DNA of 64,000 nucleotides from assembly GCA_011947345.1 (NCBI GenBank), contig JAAVTG010000182.1:20185-84184 (forward strand), written 5' to 3'. The translations under genes were made by a program, and so were the position numbers. This document shows positions 30,502 through 40,716 of the stretch, one piece after another. Each line of letters begins with the position of its first letter. The stretch's first letter is position 1. This DNA comes from Phytophthora quininea. Taxonomy: Eukaryota > Oomycota > Peronosporomycetes > Peronosporales > Peronosporaceae. The notes beneath the pieces are model-generated. The model was not told where the DNA came from. It saw only the letters and a list, made by a program, of their open reading frames with translations, and made no database searches.

Positions 30502-31635
30502 ATGGTCTCCACCACCGACCACAAGCTCTTCACGCCCATCAAGCTCGGCGACAACCTCGAGCTCAAGAACCGCATCGTCTTCGGTCCGCTCAGTCGTGGT
30601 CGCGCCAATGCCAATCGTGTGGCTTCCGAGAACAACGAGATCTACTACGAGCAACGCGCTGGTGCGGGTCTCATCATCTCCGAGAGTGCTGCCATTTCCG
30701 AACAAGGCTACGGCTGGTACCATGCCGCCGCCTGCTACACAGACGCCCATGTCGAAGGCTGGAAACGCGTGACCGACCGCGTGCACAAGAAGGGTGGCAA
30801 GATCTTCATGCAGATGATGCACATGGGTCGTCAGAGCCACTCGAGCTTCAACCCGAAGAAGGACGTGGTGTCGGCGTCAGCGATTCGCTGCGGGACCGGT
30901 CACACCCGCGACGCCAACTACGAATTGGCCACCTTTGAGACGCCACGGGCGCTTGAGACGGAGGAGGTTGCAGGTGTCGTGGAGGACTACCGCCACGGCG
31001 CTGCGTTGGCCAAGAAGGCAGGATTCGACGGCGTCGAGCTGCACGCTGCCAATGGTTACCTGATCGACCAGTTCCTGCAATCGACCTCCAACAAGCGCAC
31101 GGACCGGTACGGCGGCTCGTTCGAGAACCGCGCGCGGTTCCTGCTGGAGATCGTGGACGCGGTGAAGACGGTGTGGCCGTCATACCGCATCGGCGTCCGT
31201 CTGGCTCCCAACGGCGCGTTTGGTGACATGGGCAGCGAGGACAACTTTGAGATGTTCATGTACACGATGGCAGAGCTGGGCAAGAAGAACATTGGCTACC
31301 TGGCCGTTCTGGATGGCGACTGCTCTCACTTGGAGTTCTCCAACAAGAGTCGCTCGCTCACGGCATTCGACGCCAAGACAGCGTTCAAGGGGACTGTGAT
31401 CGCCAACAACAACTACACCCGGGACACCGCGGAGGGCGTCGTGCGCAGCGGGGCTGCCGATATGGTCGGGTTTGGCCGCTTGTACATCACCAACCCGGAC
31501 CTGGCCGAGCGCTTCCAGCACGACTGGCCGGTGCACCCCATGGCTGGCCACGAGGTGTACTACAACTCGGCGCTCGGCGGCAAGTTCTACAACGACTACC
31601 CCGCCTACCAGCCCAAGGACGAACTCAACAACTAG
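30502..31635 (+). CDS. Old Yellow Enzyme family reductase, copy 3 (mosaic)
   Basis: 377 residues with the OYE hallmarks HAANGYLIDQFL, NKRTDRYGGSFENR and GFGRLYITNPDLA. The first third is copy-1-like (MVSTTDHKLF, RANANRVASENN, MQMMHMG). From codon 114 onward silent and coding differences are copy-2-like (Val231, Phe240, HLEFSNKS, LAERFQHDW). It has a private SESAAISEQ segment and ends YQPKDELNN instead of YQPDK, so the 3' end is different. Inverted relative to the other two. Likely functional, as no stops or indels are seen. Confidence 0.92.
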   Translation: MVSTTDHKLFTPIKLGDNLELKNRIVFGPLSRGRANANRVASENNEIYYEQRAGAGLIISESAAISEQGYGWYHAAACYTDAHVEGWKRVTDRVHKKGGKIFMQMMHMGRQSHSSFNPKKDVVSASAIRCGTGHTRDANYELATFETPRALETEEVAGVVEDYRHGAALAKKAGFDGVELHAANGYLIDQFLQSTSNKRTDRYGGSFENRARFLLEIVDAVKTVWPSYRIGVRLAPNGAFGDMGSEDNFEMFMYTMAELGKKNIGYLAVLDGDCSHLEFSNKSRSLTAFDAKTAFKGTVIANNNYTRDTAEGVVRSGAADMVGFGRLYITNPDLAERFQHDWPVHPMAGHEVYYNSALGGKFYNDYPAYQPKDELNN

Positions 31636-31840
31636 AAACCTCCTCGTGCTCACAACATTGCTCCAATCTCTGAAGTAAGCTTAGCATTTCGCTACGCGAG
31701 CCACCAAAATGTTGAAGTTGTCTTCAAAAACTCGCTTGGCGGGAACATATTTTAAATTTTTCGCGCCGTTTTTAGCGAATAAGATTTGCTGAACCAGTGG
31801 ACGCTTCCAGACGACCGTCGACTAGCCAAGTACATAACTC

Positions 31841-32454
31841 ATGGGGAAGCACAAGAACAAGCGGCTGACGCAGGAGATGCGGCAAGCCATCATCCAGCAG
31901 TACGACCGCCAGCCCTCGTGGCGGCAGCAGCGGCTGGCCCAGTGGCTGGCCGAGACATTCAAGCTGAACGCGGTGCCGTCGCAGCCCACCATCTCCCTCG
32001 TGCTGCGCCAAGCGGGCCGCTTCATGGGGTCGTCCAGGGCCGGAACGGCCCGTCCGGCCAGACCCAAACCTGTGCGGTGTCCGGAGCTGGAGACGGCGCT
32101 GAACAAGTGGCTGGAGCTGCAGATCCAGAGAGACGAGGCTGTCACAGTCCACAGCGTCCGAGTCCGAGCCGAAGAGCTGCTACCCAAAGTCAAGAGCAAG
32201 AGAGAAGACTTTGCCGTGTCCGAGGCCTGGGTAGACTTTTTCTGAGGAAGAACTTCCTCCATTGCCCCTTCAGCTCCGACTCGGAGACGGAGAGTGGCGG
32301 GACAGTGACAATAGCAGAAGAGAAGAACGAGGCCAAGAAACAGAACGAGGCAAAGGAGGCTGCACGCACCCCGAGACCGTCCAGTGCCAAGTCGACTGGA
32401 AAGAGGAAACGGGAGATTTCTAGCGGCGGCAGACGGCTGAGAACGAGAAAATAA
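31841..32454 (+). CDS. CENP-B/Tigger-like DNA-binding protein fragment
   Basis: Frame 31841-32245: basic start MGKHKNKRLTQEMRQAIIQQ, helix-turn-helix-like WRQQRLAQWLAETFKLNAVP followed by SQPTISLVLRQ, then a second helical part CPELETALNKWLELQIQRDE with HSVRVRAEELL. This is the bipartite order of CENP-B/Tc5 N-terminal DNA-binding domains found in pogo/Tigger transposases. A one-base change at the T-run near 32239 joins a charged Ser/Lys-rich tail in another frame to 32454. No DDE domain follows. Either a domesticated DNA-binding protein or a transposase relic. Confidence 0.55.
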
Positions 32455-32638
32455 CGACGAAGAAAAGGTTTTGGAAAAAAAATAGCTGCTGGAGACCTCG
32501 TTAGAGGTAGAAACGTTCATTACACGAGGGCGACGCGTGGTCTGTCTTCAAAATGCTGTACAGCTCTAGACAGGGGTTCTAAACGCTAGCTCGCCGGTAC
32601 TGTGGATGCATGGCGTCTATAGAATACTTGTGGCTTTC

Positions 32639-33499
32639 TCAGTCCAAGTTGAAGCACTGACGGCAGCGCGGCTCGTATATGTCGATGCCGCCGATTAGCT
32701 GCAGCAATATAGTACATATGAGATGCTGGAAGCAGGTCGGTTAATTCACTACCTGTTACCTCTAGCGTATTGTCGGCAACAAGGCGACGCGTAAATGCTG
32801 TTTGAAGATCACCACATTTCCGTTAGACAAGTCGAAATATTGATTTTACTATGATCTGAACGAACCTGCATCTTGGCCGCACGACGAGCAAATGGCGTTG
32901 AGTTTGATGACCTGCTCCGCCGACGGTATCAGCTCGATCACATTCTCGAATCCCTACAAAAAACATTTCGTCAACTTCCCTTACTCCTCCGCAAACCCAA
33001 TGACTGAAGACTCTTCTTCCTTTACTTTTCGCTCAAACGTCCCGTCCAGAGCTGCCACAACGACCACCTTGCCCATGTTCGCCGCATCCTGGCAAAACTC
33101 CACCAGCTACGGGAGAAAACTATCAGTCTTATATAACCACTTCTTCGGAGCTTGGAAAGTCTCACATCAGGGTAGAACTGTCCCTCGTCGATCCCGATGA
33201 CGTCGTAGTCGTCCAGACACGACCGCACTTCCTCCAGCGTCTGCACCGGCATGGCCTCCACGAAAACCTTGTCATGCGTCGAGCATCCTGCAGAAATGAC
33301 AATAAGGTTTTAACCATTCCATTGCCCAATTGTGCCATGTGTCAACGCACTCCTCCGAGTGGCGGGTATCAAACAGATATTTGACCACGAGGCACTGCAG
33401 CTTGGCGTGCTGGTAGCGACGAATCCGACGGATCAGCTCCGTGCTCTTGCCACTGAACATGGGCCCAATAATGAGCTGCAGGTTGCCCTCAATCTTCAT
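32639..33499 (-). CDS. Thymidine kinase (TK1 type)
   Basis: Six exons on the minus strand: 33499-33351, 33287-33166, 33106-33026, 32953-32866, 32797-32760 and 32698-32639. The protein shows P-loop [49 protein letters not shown] (catalytic Glu), [10 protein letters not shown] (lasso start), SSCGQDAAFTRRL and [16 protein letters not shown] with the zinc-binding cysteines. About 195 residues, typical of TK1. It phosphorylates thymidine in the salvage pathway. Every junction is in phase except exon 1 to exon 2, which is off by one base, so a sequencing error or a disabling indel lies there. Divergent from the MYND gene, 114 bp apart. Confidence 0.85.
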
Positions 33500-33613
33500 C
33501 GCGTGTGCTACTCTCTGCTTGGGGCGAACTCGCTACTAACGCGTCCATAGACTGAAGCAGTAGCAAGTGGTACACATGGGTACAGTACCAGTTGCCACAC
33601 ACTTTGACGCGCA

Positions 33614-34447
33614 ATGGTTGGCGACGACAAGAGCGTGTTCTACGTGGTGTACATCCCTGCCGATGAGGCTCAGGAGCTGGACGAGTGGGCGCTGGACCTG
33701 CCTGCCGACAAGGAGGCGCAGCTGGGCTGCCTGACCGACCGCCTGCGCGCGCACTTCAAGGCCGGCGCGACGTCCAAGTCGACGCAGGAGCAGCACGCGA
33801 CGTTCAAGCAGCAACTGCTCAGTCAACTGCCTAAGGGCGCGAGTGTCACGGACGAGATGCTGCAGATGATGTTGCAGATGGACAGCCTCGTGGACTCGGT
33901 GCCGCTCGTGCTCAACACGCCGGAGGCCAAGCACGTGGGCGTGAACCTGTATGTGGATGACAAGGGCACGGCCAAGGGCCTCCCCACCAACGTGCGCGCC
34001 TCGGCCATCGCCCAGGCCTGCGGCAAGATGCTGGAGGTCAAGGGCGACGCATTCATCGGCCGGGTGTTTGACAACGGTGGGGAGAATTAGAGGAATATTG
34101 TTACTTGTACAGATCCTGATGCTTTTATGGTTGTAGATGATGACTTTGAGAGACTGGACTTCCGGTTGAGTGAAGTGCAAGGGGACGCACCGTGGGTGCA
34201 ACTAGGCAAGCAGCAGTCGATCGCTGCAGCTGCAGGAAGTGGAGGCGCGGCGGCTGGGGCTGCTCTGGCCAAGGCCAAAGCTCCCGGAAAGATGATGCTG
34301 CCTGGATCCATCCAACGCATTTGCGGAGCAGACCGCTGCTCGAAAAATGGCACACTGCGGTGCTCGAGGTGCAAGGCGCAGTTCTACTGCAGCCCTGAGT
34401 GCCAGAAGGCGGACTGGAAGCTGCACAAGCTCGGCTGTAAGAAGTAA
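33614..34447 (+). CDS. MYND zinc-finger protein
   Basis: Exon 1 33614-34076 and exon 2 34113-34447 join in phase as GRVFDNDPDAF, giving 265 residues; the 36-bp intron (GT at 34077, AG at 34111-34112) is exceptionally short. The N-terminal two thirds have no recognised domain (VYIPADEAQELDEWALDLPA, DEMLQMMLQMDSLVDSVPLV). The C-terminus is a MYND finger: CGADRCSKNGTLRCSRCKAQ, then FYCSPECQKADWKLHKLGCK, with the full C-C-C-C-C-C-H-C set. MYND domains bind proline-rich partners. Role unknown. Confidence 0.8.
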
Positions 34448-34701
34448 AGCTGCACTGGATAATGGAACGAGATGTGATCGAGCGAGGCTGAGCAGAGGTG
34501 GCGTTTCTTATTGCTGGTTGCTGGACGTTTTAAACGGCAGGCTCAGGAACGCAAGAAGGATCACCGAAGTGTGTTGATCCCGTCGCAAGAAACGGTTGTT
34601 CTTGATCCCATGGGCGGCGGTTGGTCTCAGTCACGACGGGAACGACACAGGACGAGCTGTCGACAAGTCTGCAGACTAAGTGCAAACCTTAGCTGGCGTC
34701 G

Positions 34702-36929
34702 ATGATACCTGCGTACGTCGTTGTCGTGTCAAATATCGCTGTAAATCTGCTGCAAGTCGTCGATGCCAAGGTTTCGGTATCGCGGTTTCTAAGGGGCCAA
34801 GCACAAGCAGACGCCAACACCGGAGACGCCAATGAGCCGCCCGTGGGAACGTATTTCTCCAGCATCTTCATTTGGATTGTGATGCTGCTGTTGACAGGGG
34901 CGATATGCTCCGTGATTGGTTTGTGCCGTCGCCTGAAGTATCATTCGAACCTGCCTGTGACGCGGACGATCGCCTATCGGGAAGATCTCATCAATGAGAA
35001 TGAGATCCAGCTTCTGTGGCCTTGCTGGCAATGCGAGTTCTCCAATTACGCCCACAGAACCAACTGTGCGTTGTGCGGGTGTGAACGGGCGGCCACAGGT
35101 GACGAAGCCTTGAAAAATACCCCCAACGACAACAAATCCAGGCGAGGAGCCAACCTGTCACGTACTGGCACCGTACTGTCGTCTTCAAGAGAGTCAGCGG
35201 GTTCGATCGTGTTAATTTCTCCTAATTCAGACGATGAAGTCGCTGCGAGCGACGCCTTGGACTTGAAGGTTGACACTACTTCTTCGTCCCCGTATCGCCC
35301 GTTGGCATCACCCTCGTCGGCAGTTGTAAAGGCAATTTCACCAAGGATCCGACGCAAGGAATGGCAAACAGTTCTCAACAAGGACAGACAACTTGTATGG
35401 ACACGGAAAACAGACCAAGCGGACCAGGGAAAGGCTGAAGAAATGATCAGGTCGACAGCATTCGTCAGCCAAGTCAAGTTCGTGTCCGAGACTTCTCACG
35501 AACGCCTTACAATCGTCACCGCCGAACACAGCCTCGTTTGTCCCCTGTATTTTGTACGGCTGTCTAACTCAATGCCCTCCTTGGCGTTTGAAGCGGACGA
35601 TGAAAAATCCCCAGCGGAAACTGCGCAAACAGGCCCTGAAAGCACCGCTAGTGTGGATGAAGATTTTTACGGCGTGGGTTGGATGCGATCAAAGCCGTTC
35701 CCGGAAAAGCACCGTTGGTTCTTGGGCAATGCGTCGTCCATTTTGAATGCTCGCTGGGGAGTCCAACAATGGGCAGGTTTGACGTCAAATTAGTGACGCC
35801 TCGTGGCCCCGACTTGCTGACGAGAGCAGTATCTGCGCTTGTGAAGGGCTCGGAACTAGAGCTACGACGGCCTCTGCGGATACAGTTCGAAGACGAACCA
35901 GCGTTGGACGCTGGCGGTGTTGCTCGCGAGTGGTTTGGCTTGGTCGCGAAAGAGTTCCTGGACGAACGCCACGGCTTGTTTGAAGCTGTCCATGTCACAA
36001 GTAGCGCATTCTCAGCGAACGAAGCGAGCGGGTCCCTGGCGTACGCGATCAACTCTAAGGCGTCGCTGACTGTGAAAGACCACCTTGCTTACTATCGTGC
36101 TTTTGGTCGGTTCATGGGCAAAGCTCTCATCGAAGGACACCTCGTTCAGCTGCCCATGACAAGTGTGATTTTCAAGCACATTTTAGGAGAGCCATTGTCT
36201 TTCAGTGATCTGGCAGAGCAGGATGGAGGTCTCGCACGAAGTTTGCAGCAGCTGTGGGATTCAACGTCGAACGAAAGTTGGACTGGAGATGATGGTGTTG
36301 CAGACTTGTATGGACTCGACTTCTCGGTCTTCCACACGGCCATGGGGACGGTGGACCTCAAGCCCAACGGTCGAAACATTTCCGTCACAACTCAAAACAA
36401 GTGCGAATACGTCAAGCTGTTCGTGCAGTGGCATCTCGCCCGGTCTGCAGCTAAGGAGCTCAAGGAGATTGTCTTGGGCGTCCACGATGTTCTCCCCGCC
36501 GAACTCTTAGCACCGTTCGATTTCGCAGAGCTGCGACTACTTCTCTGTGGCCTGCCTGTCTTAGATCTGAGCGACTGGAAGGCACACACCAAGGTCGCTG
36601 GCAATCTGCGCAAGTCCAAGGTTGAGGAGTTAACGCGCAGGTTTTGGAACGTGGTGCAGTCCATGACCAACGAGGACCGTGAACGCATTCTGCTGTTTGT
36701 CACTGGCAGTTGCCGAGTGCCGGTGCACGGATTCAAAGCGCTAACGACAAGTGATGGCCGTCTCTGTGCTTTCACTCTGCATTGGTTGCCCCGTTCAGAA
36801 TGTATGTTCCCGCGCGCACACACGTGCTTCAATCGGTTGGATCTACCGATGTATGACAGTGAGCAGGAGCTTCACGAAGCGCTGCACCTCGTCGTGCAAA
36901 TGGACGTGACAGGCTTTACCATCCAGTGA
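34702..36929 (+). CDS. RanBP2-HECT E3 ligase 1, membrane-anchored
   Basis: N-terminus MIPAYVVVVSNIAVNLLQVV may be a signal peptide or first anchor. A clear membrane helix SIFIWIVMLLLTGAICSVIG is at residues 54-73. A RanBP2-type zinc finger (WPCWQCEFSNYAHRTNCALC, residues 106-125) follows, then a Ser-rich region and the conserved RRKEWQTVLNKDRQLVW. The frame breaks at the T-run near 35778 (WAG to FDVKLVTPRG) and continues as the HECT domain: FEDEPALDAGGVAREWF, YYRAFGRFMGKALIEG, and catalytic cysteine in HTCFNRLDLP near 36828. Transfers ubiquitin via a thioester. The finger probably binds ubiquitin or other cargo on the cytosolic face. Confidence 0.85.
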
Positions 36930-37157
36930 GTAAGTAAGCATTTCTAAATTGAACAAACAAGTGAGTACCGACGAAACATTCATACAAGGCATAGCAGGCT
37001 TGATTCTTACGCAATAATCCAAAAGATCTCAGCCAATATCACGTCATTGAGCCGCAATTTATCGTACCGTGCAAGCCGCAACAGGATCCAGTCGACGAAC
37101 AGCTCAAATTTCTCGGGCAAACAGCAGATCCATGTATCTTGGACACGAGCTCCTCTT

Positions 37158-38562
37158 TTACAAAGGAAAGATGCGGTCAAGCTCGCCTTGAGAAACCCCA
37201 TCTGCTGGAGCTTCTTCCGGGCTGCCACTTTCTCGAACATCACCTGCACTTGCTTGGCCTCCAGCTCGCAAGCGACTTTGGCGCGTTCCAGCTCGAAGAT
37301 TTGCTGGCGCTGCTTCTCTTCGTTCTGCACGCGCTTCAATGCAGCTTCACGCTCGATGTGGTCCAGTTCTTCTTGCGTCGTCTCGTGCTCTTCATGAATT
37401 CGTGTCCGCTTCGCCGGGCTGGGAGATTTTTCACGAGCTTTCCGCTTAGCTCTACTTGGAGGTTTAGCCGGTCTGGCAACAGGTTCCGCGGCGGTCGACT
37501 TTGCACCGCTCGTAGTTTGCACAGGAGCTGTTGACTTAGCTGCAGCAGTGGCTGGCGCAGGAGCCGCTGTTTTTCTACGGTCGTATCTTGAGCAGCAGCC
37601 GTTGGCTTTGCAGTGCTTGTAGTTTGCGCAGACGTCGTTGCCCTTATCGGCGTTATAACCGGTGATGGCTTTGCAGGCCTCTTAACTGGTGCGGTAGCCG
37701 CTGACTTTGCTGCAGGCGTATCACGAGCAGCTGCGGTTGACTTTGAGGTGCTTGCTGCTTTCCCAGAGCTCATAGGCTTAACAGCATCCTTCGCCTTCCT
37801 ATTACTCGTCCCGGGGCTTTCTTGGATACAGCAGGGCCAGCCTTTTCTGTTGGCTTCTTCTTGGTATCCTTGGCTTGCTGCGCAGTATCATCCTGAAGCG
37901 CCGCCTTCGCCGCCATTGCCGCCGCATTGAGCGGGCTCTTCTTCCTTGCTGTATTGGCGTCTTCCACGTCCGCTTTACGTGACCGTCCAGGATTCTTCTT
38001 CTCTGGCTGCTTCTCTGTGTCCTTCTCAAACAGCGGCAGTGCCACTGCGTCCTCCATTCCTCATCCGAAGAGGGCGCCACGGTCTCCTCTCTTTCCTCTG
38101 CATTGTCCTCTGTGCTGTCTCCATCCAACTCGATCGTCTCCTGGCTACTCTTCTTGTCGCCCAGCGACACGTCCTTCATCGCCGGGTCCAGCGTCAGGAA
38201 TAACGGACACATCTGCTTGATGCTGGCTTTGACGTCCTTGTCCGCCTTGCCACGCACGAACGCGTCGTACATGGCCGTCTCCACCAGCCACTTCTTGGCT
38301 TTGAGGAACTGATTGAGCAGCGCGTCGAGCTTGTACCGCACGTACGACGTCTGACGGTGGGCAATACCCGCCTTCTGCATCAGCCCCACCACGTCGCGCG
38401 ACAGTGCCGCCTTGTTCCCGCCCTGCCAGCGAGCCACGTTGCCGGGGATGGTAAGCCAGCCCACCATAACGTCCATGGACGTGGGGCCCCGGGCTTCGCG
38501 CTGTCCTTCGTGGCCGACGGGTGCCTGGTGCGAGTCTTGGCTCCCGCCTTCGCTTTCGGCAT
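37158..38562 (-). CDS. Long family F gene, frameshifted
   Basis: Minus strand from MPKAKAGAKTRTRHPSATKD (38562). After a shift at the GGGGCCCC run near 38490 it reads MDVMVGWLTIPGNVARWQGG, VGLMQKAGIAHRQTSYVRYK and LLNQFLKAKKWLVETA with MCPLFLTLDPAM. A second shift near 38060 opens a long Lys/Ala/Pro/Thr-rich linker (histone H1-like, many KK and AAK runs, likely nuclear). Then EREAALKRVQNEEKQRQQIF leads to a coiled helix, and in the next frame MGVSQGELDRIFPL-stop at 37158. So it keeps the family architecture with an expanded basic linker. At least four one-base breaks; error against decay cannot be separated here. Confidence 0.65.
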
Positions 38563-38627
38563 GTTTTAAAGGATTCCAAAGTGTGGATTTGTGTGATGGA
38601 CCAAACTTATCAATACTTTTGTGGTGA

Positions 38628-39992
38628 TTATAATAGAGGAAGCACCCGATCCACTTCGGAGAGCTCGATGCCAACATTCAGCAGGCGATTGCGAGCCAGA
38701 GTTCTCTCGACAAGGAGCTGCATCTGCTTCTGCTGGAGCTCGCACTCCGCCTTGGCTCGCTCAAGTTTGAACAGCTCCTGACGCTGAGTTGTCTCGTCCT
38801 GGAATTGGGCGACGAGCGCTTGTCGCTTCAGCTCCCGGATCTCGTTCTCGAATTCGCTGTCGGCACGAGAGCGCTTAGACAGCAGATCAGAAGATGGAGC
38901 TAATTCCTGCTGCACTGGAGCAGGCAGCTCTCTTGCTGAACCATTTGGAATTGCGTCGTCACTCGCCACATCCCCCACCTTTTCTTCATCTGCGATCCCG
39001 TTCGTAGGCAGATCTGCTTGTTCATCACTTTCACTCTCCTCTGAGTTGTCCTTTGCTTCATCTTCAGCACGTTCACTCTCACTCTCACTAGAAGAGCTTC
39101 CTTGCCCAGCTTCCTCCTCCTCTGGTGCGCCTGGTTCAGCGACTTCCTCATCGCCATTGCTTTCTTCTTCCTCGTTCTCGTCGGAAACCGTTTCCGCAGA
39201 CTGGCTGCGTTCCCGCTGCGTCAGCGGTGGACTCTGCACCGCCTCCTCAACCTCCAGCTGATCCTGACTCTTTGCTCCGTCAGCGACCTCACCAGCAAGC
39301 AGATCTGGCGACTCCTCCTCGGCGTCTTCGCTCTCACTAGAGCTGCTGCTGCTGCTCTCTTCAGCTTGTTCAGGCTCGCGCTGTGTTTCCTCCGTTTCTT
39401 CTTCCTGTGCGTCTTCGTCATCACTTTCTGCGTCGTCTTTGTCCTCAGCGCCCACCTTGTTGTGGTCCTCTTCCTCCGTTACTGTCTGCTCTCCTTCCTC
39501 TGCATTCACATGCTCCCACTCTGCCTCTCTATTATTCTCTTCAGCAGCACTTGGCTGTTTCTCCTTCTGGAAGTTGTTCCCCACCACAGAATTACCAAAA
39601 GCCGGTAGCAATTGTCTGTAGTTCGGACACAGCTTCTGCACCGCATTCTCGATCTCTTGGCCGGCCAGTCCTCGTTGGAACTGCTCCTCCTTCTCCGATC
39701 TCTTGAGGAGCATGGTGGCGGCGCTGAACTGCTTGTTCATGTAGCGCATCTTGTCCTTCACGTCGTCGTCCGACCGGTGGATGATTCGCTGGGCCTTGAG
39801 CGCCTCCACGATCTCCCGATACAACTCCATCTTGTGGATCTGGTCGTTGCGCCATCGCTGGGCATTGGCAGGCTGCGAGATCCACGTCATCAGCACTTCC
39901 AGAGACGACGGCAGCCCCGCCGCCGCTCGGTCGTCCTGCCACTTCTTCCCCATCGCTCGCTGTTTGGCCTTCTTTTGACTCCTCCTCGCCAT
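38628..39992 (-). CDS. Long family F protein, acidic linker (454 aa)
   Basis: Intact single frame. Basic start MARRSQKKAKQRAMGKKWQD, N-terminal domain (SSLEVLMTWISQPANAQRWR, YREIVEALKAQRIIHRSDDD, KMRYMNKQFSAATMLLKRSE, LCPNYRQLLPAFG), a roughly 200-residue Glu/Ser/Asp-rich disordered linker with SSSSSSSESEDAEEE-type casein-kinase-2-like clusters, then the C-terminal coiled helix RQELFKLERAKAECELQQKQ and LSEVDRVLPLL-stop. Adjacent, same strand as the Lys/Ala-rich member, making an acidic/basic pair. Probably nuclear (basic N-terminus). Function unknown. Confidence 0.78.
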   Translation of the reverse strand: MARRSQKKAKQRAMGKKWQDDRAAAGLPSSLEVLMTWISQPANAQRWRNDQIHKMELYREIVEALKAQRIIHRSDDDVKDKMRYMNKQFSAATMLLKRSEKEEQFQRGLAGQEIENAVQKLCPNYRQLLPAFGNSVVGNNFQKEKQPSAAEENNREAEWEHVNAEEGEQTVTEEEDHNKVGAEDKDDAESDDEDAQEEETEETQREPEQAEESSSSSSSESEDAEEESPDLLAGEVADGAKSQDQLEVEEAVQSPPLTQRERSQSAETVSDENEEEESNGDEEVAEPGAPEEEEAGQGSSSSESESERAEDEAKDNSEESESDEQADLPTNGIADEEKVGDVASDDAIPNGSARELPAPVQQELAPSSDLLSKRSRADSEFENEIRELKRQALVAQFQDETTQRQELFKLERAKAECELQQKQMQLLVERTLARNRLLNVGIELSEVDRVLPLL

Positions 39993-40090
39993 CGGAGCTT
40001 TGCGATCTGGTAGACGTAAATAAGGTTTAGACAGAGTTTATTATGAAGGTGCAGCAACGCTGCTCAATGCAAGTCTATTGCTTGTCCTCC

Positions 40091-40716
40091 TCATTTCCTG
40101 GCCCTCTTAGCTGGTCTAGAACCCATCTCCTTCTTCTGCTGCTTTGCCTGCTCCTTCTTGAGCGCTTCCGCTCGCTTCTTGAAGATGCCCGACAGTTTGG
40201 GCATAATAGGTGGCGCGTCCACCCGCTCTCCGAACTTGACGGGGCTGCCTCCTCGAAGTAGTCCTTCTTGGTGCTGCCCGTGGCCTGGTAGTCCCGCTCA
40301 TACCTCTCCTGCTCCGTCATCTTTTTGTCCTTGGTCTTTTGCTTCTTCTTGGCCAGGAACTCTTTGCGCTTCTCGCTGCTGCGCTTGCCCTTCTTGGCGG
40401 CGTCGTAGATGACGCGCTTGACCTCCGTGGAGATGCGCTTGTTGAAGTCGCGCATGGACTCGCCGTCCTTGATGGAGCCGATCTGCAGCTTCTGCCGCTT
40501 CTTGCCGGCCGAGGCCGCGTCGCCGTCCACCTGCGACGTACGCAGCACGAACTGCTCCATGGCGTCGTCGCTCAACATCTTACGGCGCCGCTTCTTGGAG
40601 CGCTTGGACTCGGTCGGGGGCAGATCGTACGCCTTCTGCTTCTTGCCATTGTCGCGCTTGCCCTTGAAGAAAGGGTCGCACGCCTTGAGCTTCCGCTTCG
40701 CACTCACGCGGCCCAT
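40091..40716 (-). CDS. CCDC137-like nucleolar protein
   Basis: MGRVSAKRKLKACDPFFKGK, a Lys/Arg-rich body, GESMRDFNKRISTEVKRVIY and an Arg/Lys coiled region. After a break at the C-run near 40241 the natural C-terminus reads FGERVDAPPIMPKLSGIFKK, ending AKRARK-stop at 40091. The GES-F-RI-E pattern and the FGE-V-APP motif are those of the CCDC137 family (human CCDC137/RaRF, nucleolar). About 207 residues. The other frame, which runs to 40075, loses the APP motif. Confidence 0.65.

Noticed and set aside
31180..31653. Long minus-strand open frame over OYE copy 3 (also opposite copies 1 and 2)
   Set aside because: Shadow of the GC-biased OYE gene: no motif and the same in all copies.
39102..39608. 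Plus-strand Leu/Phe-rich frame suggesting a membrane protein
   Set aside because: Antisense reading of the Glu/Ser-rich linker codons in the family F gene.
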